Below, piece after piece: positions 46,063-55,297 of a stretch of DNA of 64,000 nucleotides. Numbering within the stretch: position 1 is the stretch's first letter; the number at the start of each line of letters is the position of its first letter. Made by a program: the position numbers and the translations under genes. The notes beneath the pieces are model-generated. The model ran no database searches. It was not told where the DNA came from and saw only the letters and a list, made by a program, of their open reading frames with translations. Source of the DNA: Parachlamydiales bacterium (GTDB lineage: Bacteria > Chlamydiota > Chlamydiia > Chlamydiales > Rhabdochlamydiaceae); the NCBI GenBank assembly GCA_023265455.1, contig JAHFTQ010000008.1, positions 42,140-106,139 of the forward strand, read 5' to 3'.

Positions 46063-47178
46063 ATGGCACAACCCATTTATCCTCAATCACCCATTCTCGT
46101 GGATTTTAGCCACCCCAGCCTCACGGATTTGGCTCAAACCGCTGTTTTAAAAAACATTGAAAATAAGCTATCTGGTCCCAGAGAAAAGACCATGACTGAA
46201 AAGTTCCTCGACTGGATCGGCTTTACAAGCCAATCTCAACAAGTTCCTACAATAGCTGAGTGGAAAGCCTTACAACTTTTCATGAAAACAGGGGAGAGCG
46301 TTAATCACACGATGCAAGCTATTGAAGAATCCGTCTTAGCAGACTTTGAGCCCTATGGAGGCGACCCATCCAGCTTTCTACAAACTCAAGTGACGACACT
46401 ATTCCAGAAACTAAAGAAAGCCTATCCGATCCCTTTGACAGACCTTCCTTCTATCCAAGCTTGGGAAGACGATGCTCTTCAAAAGATATGGAACCATTTA
46501 TCCTGGAAAAATCCCCAGCAATTTCCTGCTATGAATAACGTGAAGGAGATTAAAACTTGGTTTGAAGATCCAAAAAATGAAGTTCATCTCTTAAGCCTGA
46601 CACATTTGTTCATTACTGACGATTTAGGAATAAAAGCGATTCCTTCTCAATTGAGAAAATGTCGTAATCTAATGCGTCTTGAAATAGTCGGTAATAAAAT
46701 TGCTTTTATTCCAGAATGGATCGGCGATTTAACTAAATTATCTTGGATAAGGCTGGATTATAACCAGATCACGGTAATACCCGATTCCATCGCAAACTTA
46801 AAAGAACTCGAAGAACTCCATCTCACCTACAATCAGATCCGCGTCCTTCCCGATACCATGCAGCATCTAGCTTTGAGCGATCTTTTGCTGCACAATAACC
46901 AAATTGAGGTTATTCCAGATTGGTTTGTAAATATGTTTCCAAAGAAAGGATATTGTTATGTTTCGTTACATCATAACAAGATTAGATATATTCCAGAGAC
47001 CCTGAAAAACTTCTCCATTACAGGTACGTTTTATATTAGTCATAATCACATCACTTATATCCCGGATTGGGCAAAAACATTACTCTGGCCCAGGTATGGT
47101 GATACCTCTCATATTTCTACCACTAACCTTGATATCTCGATCGATTTAACAAGCTATAACATCAGCAACGCAACTTAA
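46063..47178 (+). CDS. Leucine-rich-repeat protein
   Basis: 371 residues. The first ~170 residues are a helical non-repeat domain. Residues ~176-345 hold about six LRR units of ~23 residues (e.g. LMRLEIVGNKIAFIPEWIG, LSWIRLDYNQITVIPDSI), of the bacterial LxxLxLxxNxIxxIP type. No signal peptide. Such proteins in amoeba symbionts are frequent effector candidates that bind host proteins; this is inferred from class. The upstream 45911-46062 is very AT-rich. Confidence 0.88.
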   Translation: MAQPIYPQSPILVDFSHPSLTDLAQTAVLKNIENKLSGPREKTMTEKFLDWIGFTSQSQQVPTIAEWKALQLFMKTGESVNHTMQAIEESVLADFEPYGGDPSSFLQTQVTTLFQKLKKAYPIPLTDLPSIQAWEDDALQKIWNHLSWKNPQQFPAMNNVKEIKTWFEDPKNEVHLLSLTHLFITDDLGIKAIPSQLRKCRNLMRLEIVGNKIAFIPEWIGDLTKLSWIRLDYNQITVIPDSIANLKELEELHLTYNQIRVLPDTMQHLALSDLLLHNNQIEVIPDWFVNMFPKKGYCYVSLHHNKIRYIPETLKNFSITGTFYISHNHITYIPDWAKTLLWPRYGDTSHISTTNLDISIDLTSYNISNAT

Positions 47179-47189
47179 GAACCCAAACA

Positions 47190-47217
47190 CCCAGGTTGCA
47201 AAACCTGGGCTTTTTTT
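47190..47217 (+). terminator. Terminator after the LRR gene
   Basis: CCCAGGTT/AACCTGGG stem with a T-run, right after the LRR stop. The convergent gene ends at its edge. Confidence 0.92.
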
Positions 47218-49553
47218 CACTTTGCCTTGTTAAGCCTGTCAATCTTATTGAAACATTCGGCTAAGAGATCCACCTGCGCAGGATCAAGCCCTAATGTCAG
47301 CCGAATCGTCGTGTTTTCCTCACCAAAAATCATCGTGAAATTGGGGTGATAAAACCCCAGACTAGGACGGTAAAAAATGGGGTGTCCGCTACTCATGCAT
47401 TTCGTAGAGAGGTAACCTCCTACTAAGGCAGCCCCTCGGATTTGATGAAAGAGCCCTGAGATCTTAATGTCCACAAACGCGGCATTAGCTTGCTCTTCCA
47501 TAGGGATGATCCGATAGTGGGATGTTTCGTTAAAAAGCCTAGAGGGGATTTTATTAAGAAAAGCCCGAGTATTATCAAAGATCTGTTTGCGATAGAGCTC
47601 AAGTTGAGGAGCTGCATTTTGATACGCCAGACAAAACCAGTTAAGACTTAAAGGATCGGTTTGCAAAGCAGGATCTTTCAATAGCCGGTCAAAACAGCCC
47701 CGTTTCGCATTGTGAATCATGAAGAAAGGAGCGCCGCAGTAGTTGTCCATTCCAAAAAGATCAAATTTAGTCCCGCTGCGATAGCCGATGACATTGAGTC
47801 TACCCGTCTCAATCTCTTCTTGAAATTCACCCAGCAGCTCAGCTACGCGGGGGGAATCGATATAATCGAGTGTGCAATCAAGAGCCAATGTTAACGGCTT
47901 TCCCTCTCTAGCCTTTAAAGCGCACCTCAAAGCCTCGGAGATCTTCTCAACCTTGTAGTCTGTGGCCTGAAGCTCAATTCTTCTTAAAGCTGGATTGAAC
48001 TGAGCTAAAATCAGATCGACTTTTTCCCAATCCTCTAAAGTTGCATTTAGCCAGCACGTGGCATGAGAGATTTTCCGGGCTACCTTGATACATTCAAAGT
48101 AGGTGTTTTCCCCATATAAAACATGAGGAACTCTCCCTAGGCTCTTTTCTACCGATTTAAAAATCCCCGTTAGAGTTGTCATCCCCGAAGAGTGAACTCC
48201 ACAATCTGTTAATTTCTTTAGCCGCGGCGGAATACAAGTCAGACACTTCCGGTAGATCGGAGGGAAATCTTTTTCAGTAAAAGGTGAAATCACTTCGAGA
48301 AGAGAAGAGAGATTTGCATGGATCTCTTCGATATGAGAAAAAGCATCACCCTTTTCTTCTGCTAAAAGATCGAGCTCCTTCTGAATCCTCGATAAAGAGA
48401 GCTTAACAACCGTATCTCGAGCTGGGCTCAAGGTCTCTTGCGGAATCGGGAGCCCTTTCAAAAGTTGCAGCGCGCCCTCGAGCATCAACTGTTTGCAAGG
48501 CTGATCGAATGAAACGTATTTGGTTTTTGTAGGACAGGGAGCCGTAGGCTGCAGATCCCTATCCAGCTCAATAAAATTGGCTGCAAGCCCAAAAGTCGAA
48601 ATCCACTTCAACAGAAATTGGTGATGTTTCTCGATTAATTTTGGAGATGAATTTTTCCAAGGAAGAATACGAATACCCCCGATCGCTCCTGAATTCACTC
48701 TTTGAATACAGATGGTTTTTTTGAGATTCCGCTGCCCGCAAGCATGAGATAGTTGAGCCTGATAAGCCTCCCAAGTTTGGAGCCATATTTCTGGATCAAG
48801 ATCACTAGGGATCACTTCTGTTAAATCCATGATCGCTTTATCAGATATTTTAGAAATAACCAGTTCATCTTTAGAGACAGCGATGTAGTTGGGGAGATAA
48901 TCTCGAAGATCATAGGGACGCGTCAAAATGAGAGGAAAATGTTGAGGTTGAGGAAGCGATTTTTTCCATGCCTCCACGCGGTTCATATAAGTCTGAGACA
49001 ATTTATTCCAAGGGTTTCTTGCATAATGGCTAGTTGTTTCAGGATGAACTTGAAGTGAGATCCCAAAACCTGGGCAAACCCAGTCAACAAAAGAAGAAAA
49101 AAATCCTGTTGCCTTAGCAAGCCAGCGTCTTTCTAAGAACTGAAGCAGTCTCTTGTCTTCATCGGAAAAGGTCGGAATCTGAGAGAGCTCTTGTTGATTG
49201 AGATACCAAGATGAGTGAGAATGAGGAATCCCTTTAAAAAGAGGAGAAGGAGACTCTTCCAGCGCATGGTTAAACATGCAAAGAGCTGCGCTACCGCAGA
49301 TCTCGCTTAAAAGGAGACTTTCTTCTCCTAAAGTTGCAGCTAGAGGAGATGTTAGGCTAAGGCCCCATCCCGCTTTTGCCAAAAGAGCCGCGGCTCCCAG
49401 AGCTGTGCCCATCCCACAGTAGATGGTTTTCTCAGAAACTTTCTGAACAAGTGCGCGTGTAGTTTCAAAAGGTTGCGAAGGCGCTTCTTCTGCAGCAATA
49501 AAGGTGGGAAGTACCAGGATCAAGAGGACACGGTATAGCTTATGTTCCATCAC
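47217..49553 (-). CDS. Exported protein with putative PLP-dependent (Cys/Met-metabolism-like) C-terminal domain
   Basis: 778 residues. N-terminal signal peptide (RVLLILVLPTFIAAEEAPS) and one more hydrophobic stretch (~45-100). Residues ~110-440 are unrecognised. From ~450 the order of motifs matches fold-type I PLP enzymes of the cystathionine synthase group: SSGMTT (455-460), VLYGENTY (478-485), LALDCTLDY (557-565, with D559), GYRSGTKF (590-597; K596 as Schiff-base lysine). Overall similarity seems low, so activity is unproven. It is convergent with the LRR gene and divergent from the lysozyme-like gene. Confidence 0.7.
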   Translation of the reverse strand: MMEHKLYRVLLILVLPTFIAAEEAPSQPFETTRALVQKVSEKTIYCGMGTALGAAALLAKAGWGLSLTSPLAATLGEESLLLSEICGSAALCMFNHALEESPSPLFKGIPHSHSSWYLNQQELSQIPTFSDEDKRLLQFLERRWLAKATGFFSSFVDWVCPGFGISLQVHPETTSHYARNPWNKLSQTYMNRVEAWKKSLPQPQHFPLILTRPYDLRDYLPNYIAVSKDELVISKISDKAIMDLTEVIPSDLDPEIWLQTWEAYQAQLSHACGQRNLKKTICIQRVNSGAIGGIRILPWKNSSPKLIEKHHQFLLKWISTFGLAANFIELDRDLQPTAPCPTKTKYVSFDQPCKQLMLEGALQLLKGLPIPQETLSPARDTVVKLSLSRIQKELDLLAEEKGDAFSHIEEIHANLSSLLEVISPFTEKDFPPIYRKCLTCIPPRLKKLTDCGVHSSGMTTLTGIFKSVEKSLGRVPHVLYGENTYFECIKVARKISHATCWLNATLEDWEKVDLILAQFNPALRRIELQATDYKVEKISEALRCALKAREGKPLTLALDCTLDYIDSPRVAELLGEFQEEIETGRLNVIGYRSGTKFDLFGMDNYCGAPFFMIHNAKRGCFDRLLKDPALQTDPLSLNWFCLAYQNAAPQLELYRKQIFDNTRAFLNKIPSRLFNETSHYRIIPMEEQANAAFVDIKISGLFHQIRGAALVGGYLSTKCMSSGHPIFYRPSLGFYHPNFTMIFGEENTTIRLTLGLDPAQVDLLAECFNKIDRLNKAK

Positions 49554-49595
49554 TTTTAATGGTCATTAACAAATTTTTGTGGGATAGTCAAGTAG

Positions 49596-50372
49596 ATGGA
49601 AAGCTGGCTGATTTTATGTTTCTTTCTTTGTGTTTTGGGAAAAGTTTTTCCTTTGACTATCTCTTTTCAAGATGCCAAACAAATCGGAGAGAAGATTTGG
49701 AAAAATGAGTGTGGAGGAACGATTGAAGGGCTGACTCACTGGCACAAAGGGGAAAGTTTTGCCTCTTTAGGAATCGGCCATTTTATTTGGTATACGGCTT
49801 TGCAAAAAGAGCGGTTTCAAGAGACGTTCCCTGCACTTCTTACCTTTATTCAAGACAAAGGAGCGACGGTGCCTGCTTGGCTGAAAGCCACTCCTGGATG
49901 TCCTTGGAATTCACGCGAAGAGTTTTATCGTGAGATCCAAAGCCCTTCTATGAAAAGTTTGCGCCAGTTTCTTTTTGAAACTCGCCATCTCCAAGCGATG
50001 TTCATTGCCAACCGTCTTGAAAATACGCTTCCCCAGCTCATTGACAAATTATCTCAGCCAGAAAAAGAAAGAATCACCGAGCTTTTCCAACGTCTGACCC
50101 AAGATGTGAAAGGGTTATATGCTCTCATTGATTATTTAAACTTCAAAGGGTCCGGAACCTCTCCTCAGGAAACCTACAAAGGGCAAGGCTGGGGCCTGCT
50201 TCAAGTACTGCAACAGATCCCCTCATCCTCTCCAGATCCCCTTATTGACTTTGTCAAAGTGGCCAAAGCGCTCCTCACAGAGCGAGTCCAAAACTCACCT
50301 CCCGAACGTCACGAAAACCAGTGGCTCAAGGGATGGCACAAACGATTAGAGACTTATTTAGACTTTCCTTGA
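49596..50372 (+). CDS. Exported conserved protein, lysozyme-like (GIGHFIWY family)
   Basis: 258 residues with a signal peptide (LILCFFLCVLGKVFP). The region ~25-70 (ISFQDAKQIGEKIWKNECGG, then SLGIGHFIWYT) matches a conserved bacterial family with a lysozyme-like start (E...GIGH). The rest is helical. A muralytic role is possible; chlamydial septal peptidoglycan would be the substrate. It is inference from motif only. Confidence 0.65.
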   Translation: MESWLILCFFLCVLGKVFPLTISFQDAKQIGEKIWKNECGGTIEGLTHWHKGESFASLGIGHFIWYTALQKERFQETFPALLTFIQDKGATVPAWLKATPGCPWNSREEFYREIQSPSMKSLRQFLFETRHLQAMFIANRLENTLPQLIDKLSQPEKERITELFQRLTQDVKGLYALIDYLNFKGSGTSPQETYKGQGWGLLQVLQQIPSSSPDPLIDFVKVAKALLTERVQNSPPERHENQWLKGWHKRLETYLDFP

Positions 50373-50390
50373 GTCGAACTTGGCAATTTA

Positions 50391-50425
50391 CTCTGAAGTA
50401 CTCTGAAGCTAAAAACTTCAGAGTA
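50391..50425. repeat. TACTCTGAAG double arm plus complement
   Basis: CTCTGAAGTA and CTCTGAAGCT in tandem followed by CTTCAGAGTA. The inverted arm can pair with either copy. It lies after the lysozyme-like gene and may serve as a terminator, although no clear T-run follows. Confidence 0.6.
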
Positions 50426-50539
50426 GATATAATTCATTTATAATAAACAGGTTAAATTTGTAAAAACAGGGATGAAATGAAAGTTTACTCGGTAATCTAC
50501 TCTGAAAAATTTAGGGGTTTTTCCAAAGAAATTCGCACT

Positions 50540-51610
50540 TTATTTAGACTTTCCGTGATCCGATTTTGGCTTGGAAGGGTACTCCACGGCCCATTTTTCA
50601 GGGACATTTGTGCTGGTTTTCCCATCACAGCGGTAAATGGTGGAAGAGGCCTCGTTACGATTCTTGATAATATTTGCCAAACCTTGTGCAATGAGTGCAC
50701 CCCCTTTTTCGCTGGGCTCGATCTCATGAAGGTACAAATTTTTCTGATAGGGATTGAAAGAGTTGGGTAGGTCAAGAATGGGAAGTTTTTCTTTTTCAGC
50801 ATATTTAAGGATGGGTTGATAAAGTTTTTCCATAAGAGCACCGATGACGGTGATGCCAGGATTTTGTCCCTTTAAAATTCCTAGAGTTACTTTTAGGGGA
50901 AGGGTACGTGCGCTTAAAGCGAGGACAATGGCTGCAATCGCGCAGCCAGCTATTCCAAAAACGGGACTGATTTTACCCCGGGCTAGTTGCCATCCCAAAT
51001 ACCCAAGTGCTGCCACACAAGTCGTATTGACAGCAGCTGCTACTCTTCCCAGTCTTCCTAAAATGGTATAAATACCATAGCCTTGATTTGCAGTAGAAAT
51101 CCGATATTGGAACATCAAAATAGGCTGAACATGAGTTCCTAATTTTTTCACCTGATCTACAATTTCTAGGTATCGCTTCTGTACGTCGGCAGTAATCGTG
51201 AGTAGTTTGAGAGGATTTGCAAGGTGTTCTCTAAAATCATTTCCACCGACACTGATGACAACATAATGTTTTGCTGTGGGAGCTTCCGTTGTGTTTTTTA
51301 ACAATTTTTTCAATGGATGGGCATTCAAACCTGAACTAGAGATAATTTTTTCACTTATATATCTCTCATAGGCGGTCCCGTTTTTACCTGGTAAAACCTC
51401 TCCGACAGTAGCACCTTGCAGGACAGAGGAAGTTGTGAATCCATCGTAGGCATGGCTGATGACTTCAAACCCATCGCCCAAGTGTGTTTTCAATTGCCCT
51501 TCGACAGATTTGTTTTTGGCAGTTTCTAAATTGTCGCCCTCACTGAGCATCCAATAGAGGTTATCCAAAGTTGAATCACCTAGGGTGTGAACATAGATAG
51601 TATTGCTCAT
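50540..51610 (-). CDS. SGNH-hydrolase-like protein with inserted membrane hairpin
   Basis: 356 residues. Block I HTLGDSTLDN (S13), block III VVISVGGNDF (G122-D125) and a late YLHEIEPSEKGG (~293-304) match the SGNH/GDSL esterase order, except that the block V DxxH is not clear-cut. Residues ~186-236 form two hydrophobic helices inserted between blocks III and V. There is no signal peptide, so the domain would sit on the cytoplasmic side of the membrane. Lipid or acyl-ester hydrolysis is likely for the family. It overlaps no other gene. Confidence 0.75.
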   Translation of the reverse strand: MSNTIYVHTLGDSTLDNLYWMLSEGDNLETAKNKSVEGQLKTHLGDGFEVISHAYDGFTTSSVLQGATVGEVLPGKNGTAYERYISEKIISSSGLNAHPLKKLLKNTTEAPTAKHYVVISVGGNDFREHLANPLKLLTITADVQKRYLEIVDQVKKLGTHVQPILMFQYRISTANQGYGIYTILGRLGRVAAAVNTTCVAALGYLGWQLARGKISPVFGIAGCAIAAIVLALSARTLPLKVTLGILKGQNPGITVIGALMEKLYQPILKYAEKEKLPILDLPNSFNPYQKNLYLHEIEPSEKGGALIAQGLANIIKNRNEASSTIYRCDGKTSTNVPEKWAVEYPSKPKSDHGKSK

Positions 51611-51741
51611 AAGAATGTCTCCTATTGAAGGGAAGATTCTATCACATTGGTTCTTTTCAGAGACGCAAATAAATATTTTAGGTTTTTTTCTCTAAGTATT
51701 TGATGTACAATCGGCCACTGGATTTTTACATCGAGGTGAGG

Positions 51742-52077
51742 ATGGCAACGATAGAAGATTTTTTAAAATTAGATATTCGGGTAGGGGTGATTGTGGCAGT
51801 GGAAGATTTTCCCGAAGCGCGTAAACCCGCTTACAAATTAACGATCGATTTTGGATCTGAAATTGGCAAAAAACGGTCGAGCGCGCAAATCACTACCTAC
51901 TACAAGAAAGAAGACTTGGTGGGTAAAAAAGTGTTGGGAGTGGTCAATTTCCCCCCGAGACAGATAGGACCTTTCGTTTCAGAGGTGCTGACTTTGGGAG
52001 TTCCTGATGATAAAAATCAGACGATTCTCATTGCTCCAGATAAGCCTGAGGCTATCCTGGGTGGAAAGCTTTACTAG
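51742..52077 (+). CDS. csaA: CsaA-type tRNA-binding protein
   Basis: 111 residues, a single EMAP/Trbp111 OB-fold: FLKLDIRVGVIVAVEDFPEARKP, SSAQITTYY, GVVNFPPRQIGPFVSEVL and GVPDD. The family binds tRNA and has chaperone-like activity in Bacillus. The open frame from 51700 is longer, but the ATG at 51742 is preceded by GAGG and begins the fold. It converges on the EamA gene with 26-nt overlap. Confidence 0.9.
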   Translation: MATIEDFLKLDIRVGVIVAVEDFPEARKPAYKLTIDFGSEIGKKRSSAQITTYYKKEDLVGKKVLGVVNFPPRQIGPFVSEVLTLGVPDDKNQTILIAPDKPEAILGGKLY

Positions 52078-52993
52078 TTTTTGAAAAGGAGCGAATGCCA
52101 TACAGGACACCTCCGAGGAGAAAAACAGTTCCTAAGCTTTCTGAAAAGTTGGGTAGCCGATATTCCCCTACGTAGACAAAGAGAAGCCCAAAGAGGGTCT
52201 CAAAAATCATGAGCTGGCCAGCTAATGAGACTGGTAAATGGAAGCTGGCCCGGTTCCAAAGAGATCCTCCTACCCAAGAACAGAGAGTTCCCAAAATCGC
52301 AGTCCCGATGAGAAAATGCTTCATTGCAGGATCAAAAGTCGTGTATTTTATTAGCAAAGAGCCGTCCGAGAATCCGATTAAATAGATCCCCAAGATAAGA
52401 ACCCAAAAAAGAGTTGCAATTCCATTCAAGGTTGCCCAATCATTGGAAGAGACCCGGAGGTTGGTTTTCAAAAAACGGGAATTTGCCACGACATACCATG
52501 TCCAGGAGCCCAACGCTAGAACAGCATACATGAGACCCAGAAGATAGGTGGAGGGAGAAGTCGTCTCCATGAGTTGGGGTACATTGATGACGATCAAGCC
52601 TACTAAAATCAGGATAGAGGGAGTGATTAGATTGGTATAGGCCGTTTCTTTGCTTTTCCAGTTGCCGTAGAAAGCGATGGTGATGGGAGCAATACCCAGA
52701 ATCAAGGCACAGATAGCGGGAGTTGCGTAACGGAGTGACAATACTAGAAAAATATAGTAGCCCATGGTCGGGGCCAGAGAGAAACCCAAAGCTTTCATCC
52801 AAATCTGCCTAGGATAGCGGCAGGCACCGCTGAGCCGTGATTTAAAGAAAATCAGAGAAGAGATCAACCCATAGAAAAGATAGCGCCCTAGAGCGATTTC
52901 CAAAGAGCTGTAACCTTCCATGAATTGGGGGATGATAAAAATTAACCCCCAGATAAAGCAGGCGATTAATGCGTAAAGAATCCCTTTCAACAT
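52052..52993 (-). CDS. EamA/DMT-superfamily transporter
   Basis: 313 residues with ten hydrophobic helices in two EamA repeats (start ...FIWGLIFIIPQFMEGYSSL; second repeat after ~150). It resembles metabolite exporters and S-adenosylmethionine carriers of intracellular bacteria. The substrate is not decidable. Confidence 0.85.
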   Translation of the reverse strand: MLKGILYALIACFIWGLIFIIPQFMEGYSSLEIALGRYLFYGLISSLIFFKSRLSGACRYPRQIWMKALGFSLAPTMGYYIFLVLSLRYATPAICALILGIAPITIAFYGNWKSKETAYTNLITPSILILVGLIVINVPQLMETTSPSTYLLGLMYAVLALGSWTWYVVANSRFLKTNLRVSSNDWATLNGIATLFWVLILGIYLIGFSDGSLLIKYTTFDPAMKHFLIGTAILGTLCSWVGGSLWNRASFHLPVSLAGQLMIFETLFGLLFVYVGEYRLPNFSESLGTVFLLGGVLYGIRSFSKTSKAFHPG

Positions 52994-53124
52994 AATTTTT
53001 ACATCCGATTTGCCTAGGCAAAGAGTTTAGCATAAGAGCTTTTAGAAAAGCACTATGCAAAATTTTATTTTAATCGAATTATTGGTATAATATCCCCACC
53101 ATTTCAATAAAAAAGAGGTAAAGT

Positions 53125-54459
53125 ATGGCTATTGACGGTTCTCATTTTGATGTCGTTATCGTGGGTGCGGGTCCTGCAGGGGCTTTAACAGCAGCAATGT
53201 TGACGGCTGTCAAACCAGATTTGAAAGTTTGTGTCTTGGACCATCGTAGCGAAACTCGTCGTCATTATGGGCTTTCCATTGCAAAGGATGCGATCCAAGC
53301 CGCCACTCAGACTTTGAAAGGTTATTTGCGTCCCGATGATAAGGTGTACAATCAGAGAATTTACACATTGATCGATAAACTGCAAAGCTGGTCGGGGACT
53401 ACACAAAAAGTTAGCGATTTAGAGATCGAGCTAGCCACACTTGCAAAAGCTAGTGGTGCGACGATCCTTCGAAAAGAAGAATATCGAGAGACGCTCACAA
53501 AAGATGTGTTTGATCGAGTATTGGGGACGGAAGAGAAGCCAGGATTAACTGACACTGAAAAGGAACTCAGAGGCTACTTTAAAGATGCCAGAATCATTGT
53601 TGGAGCCGAAGGGCACCACAGCGCTGTCCGTCAACGGTTCATGGAAGGTGGCGATGAGGAGAAACGTGCAGATGTCAAAATTTTTCAACATGTGATTGAG
53701 CTCAAGTTTAAGACAATTCCAGAAACTACAAAGAGGGGAATGAAAGGGTCTGTGAAGGACAGTCACTGCGAAGGAGTAGCCTTTGAGACAATGCCAAACA
53801 AAAAAGAAGGTGATCCTTTTAAACCTGTGTCAACCCACTTTTTTGTGGGAAAGAAAACGTATGAGGCTTTTCAAGGAGCGGAAGATAGAACGGCGTGGAA
53901 CCTTGAGACATTGCAAGAAGAGGCATCTAAAAATCCTTCCGTTGCTAATCAGGCGTTGAAAATCGCGCATTATTTGAAAGGTCTTCTCGATCGTGGCGGT
54001 TGCTGCGTAGAACCCCAGATTAAACGGCTCCCTATCCAGATGTATAAAAGCCCGGAAGTTTACAAAGCTTATGACGGGAAAATTATTACACTGGTCGGTG
54101 ATGCTCTCTCTGGTGCTGTCCTTGCGCGTGGAGTTAATAAAGCGTTCATGGAGGCGTCTCAGCTGGTCCCTGCAATTTTAGAGAACTCAGAAAAGGCGTT
54201 TAAGAATTATGAAAAGGCTGTAGGGAAGATCTACGAAAATGAGAAATGGTGGGCCGAATTCAAAGCATTTTGGATTGAAGGTGGGCGCCACGCTTTGCGA
54301 TATTTTTTCAAACCCGTTAAGTTCATTCTCTGGCCTGTAACGGCGCTTTACTTCTATTGCAAATCTTTCTTTGTCAAGGAACCGAGTCTGGGAGACCTGC
54401 TCAGAAAAAACACATTAAGGGCCCTGGAAATACCCAGAGCCCCTGAAAAGACGTCTTAG
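53125..54459 (+). CDS. FAD-dependent oxidoreductase (monooxygenase-like)
   Basis: 444 residues. VVIVGAGPAGALTAAML is the GxGxxG FAD/NAD fold and CVLDHRSETR follows with an acidic residue. ITLVGDALSGA is the GD motif near the flavin. This layout fits group A hydroxylases or geranylgeranyl-reductase-like enzymes. The C-terminal ~60 residues contain one hydrophobic segment (FILWPVTALYFYC) that may anchor it to the membrane. GAGGT precedes the ATG. It overlaps the convergent Omp gene by 4 nt. Confidence 0.82.
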   Translation: MAIDGSHFDVVIVGAGPAGALTAAMLTAVKPDLKVCVLDHRSETRRHYGLSIAKDAIQAATQTLKGYLRPDDKVYNQRIYTLIDKLQSWSGTTQKVSDLEIELATLAKASGATILRKEEYRETLTKDVFDRVLGTEEKPGLTDTEKELRGYFKDARIIVGAEGHHSAVRQRFMEGGDEEKRADVKIFQHVIELKFKTIPETTKRGMKGSVKDSHCEGVAFETMPNKKEGDPFKPVSTHFFVGKKTYEAFQGAEDRTAWNLETLQEEASKNPSVANQALKIAHYLKGLLDRGGCCVEPQIKRLPIQMYKSPEVYKAYDGKIITLVGDALSGAVLARGVNKAFMEASQLVPAILENSEKAFKNYEKAVGKIYENEKWWAEFKAFWIEGGRHALRYFFKPVKFILWPVTALYFYCKSFFVKEPSLGDLLRKNTLRALEIPRAPEKTS

Positions 54460-55145
54460 AAGCGGTAAGCAAAGGCGTTGCGGAAACCAAAATAATTATG
54501 GTTTTCGCTAGAGGCCCGTAAGTAGACATTGAAGGGTTCAAATCTGAAATCCCAATGTCTCTTGCGGCCAAATCGGAACGTGAGCGGCACTCCAACATCA
54601 AATCCGTAGACGGCGCCGTCTCCCCAGTTATGATGTCTTTGATGTCCAACAACACCTCCGACGAGTCCCTTCAAGTTTATACCGAGGTTAACCACTGTGT
54701 TGAATTCATGGTCATAGAGAAAGCCCACCTCACCAAAGAGAGTCTCGCCTTCAGTGGAGAGTCTATAATGGTGGTGTGTTTTTCTGAAGTCATTGATATA
54801 CCCGATTCCGGCATAAGGTGTGAAATGATCTCTTCCATTGTAGAAGTAATTATACCCCAATCGGAACTCTGATTGGAGAAAGGGATGGGTGTCTCCATCT
54901 TGATTAATGGTATTTGTGAGATAGCCCAGTAGTCCCCAATAAAATGCATCGGGTTGGGTACGCTCGTAGCTTTGGTAGTTAGGAGCAAACACAACCATCC
55001 GGTTGTTGTACTCAATGAAAGGTGTCTGAGCCTGGGTTGTTTTGGTCTCTTTTTTAACTTCTTTCACTGCAGCGATTTCTTCGCCGTGTTGAGTAAAAGC
55101 CATTAGAGCGGTTGGTAAAAACATTGCAAGGTGCTTAAATTTCAT
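54456..55145 (-). CDS. Outer-membrane beta-barrel protein
   Basis: 229 residues with a signal peptide (MKFKHLAMFLPTALMAFT), many alternating amphipathic strands (FLQSEFRLGYNYFYNG, TPYAGIGYIND, FGEVGFLYDHEFNTV) and a C-terminal aromatic ending AFAYRF, the BAM recognition pattern. Probably a small 8-10-strand barrel. GGAGG lies 4 nt before the ATG. Specific role unknown. Confidence 0.85.
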   Translation of the reverse strand: MKFKHLAMFLPTALMAFTQHGEEIAAVKEVKKETKTTQAQTPFIEYNNRMVVFAPNYQSYERTQPDAFYWGLLGYLTNTINQDGDTHPFLQSEFRLGYNYFYNGRDHFTPYAGIGYINDFRKTHHHYRLSTEGETLFGEVGFLYDHEFNTVVNLGINLKGLVGGVVGHQRHHNWGDGAVYGFDVGVPLTFRFGRKRHWDFRFEPFNVYLRASSENHNYFGFRNAFAYRF

Positions 55146-55297
55146 AGGGCCTCCTTAAGTAGGTATCCATATTTTAAGTATACAGTCATTTAAGTGAACA
55201 GAAAAATTCAAAAACATTGCAGATGCAGGAGAGGTCTAGGAGGAGTTAGGAAAGTAGGGCCATAGCTTGAAATGTGCATTTGTCATACACTCATGCT

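Noticed and set aside
50477..50770. 97-codon plus-strand frame
   Set aside because: Mostly antisense to the SGNH-like gene, whose motifs and length are better supported.
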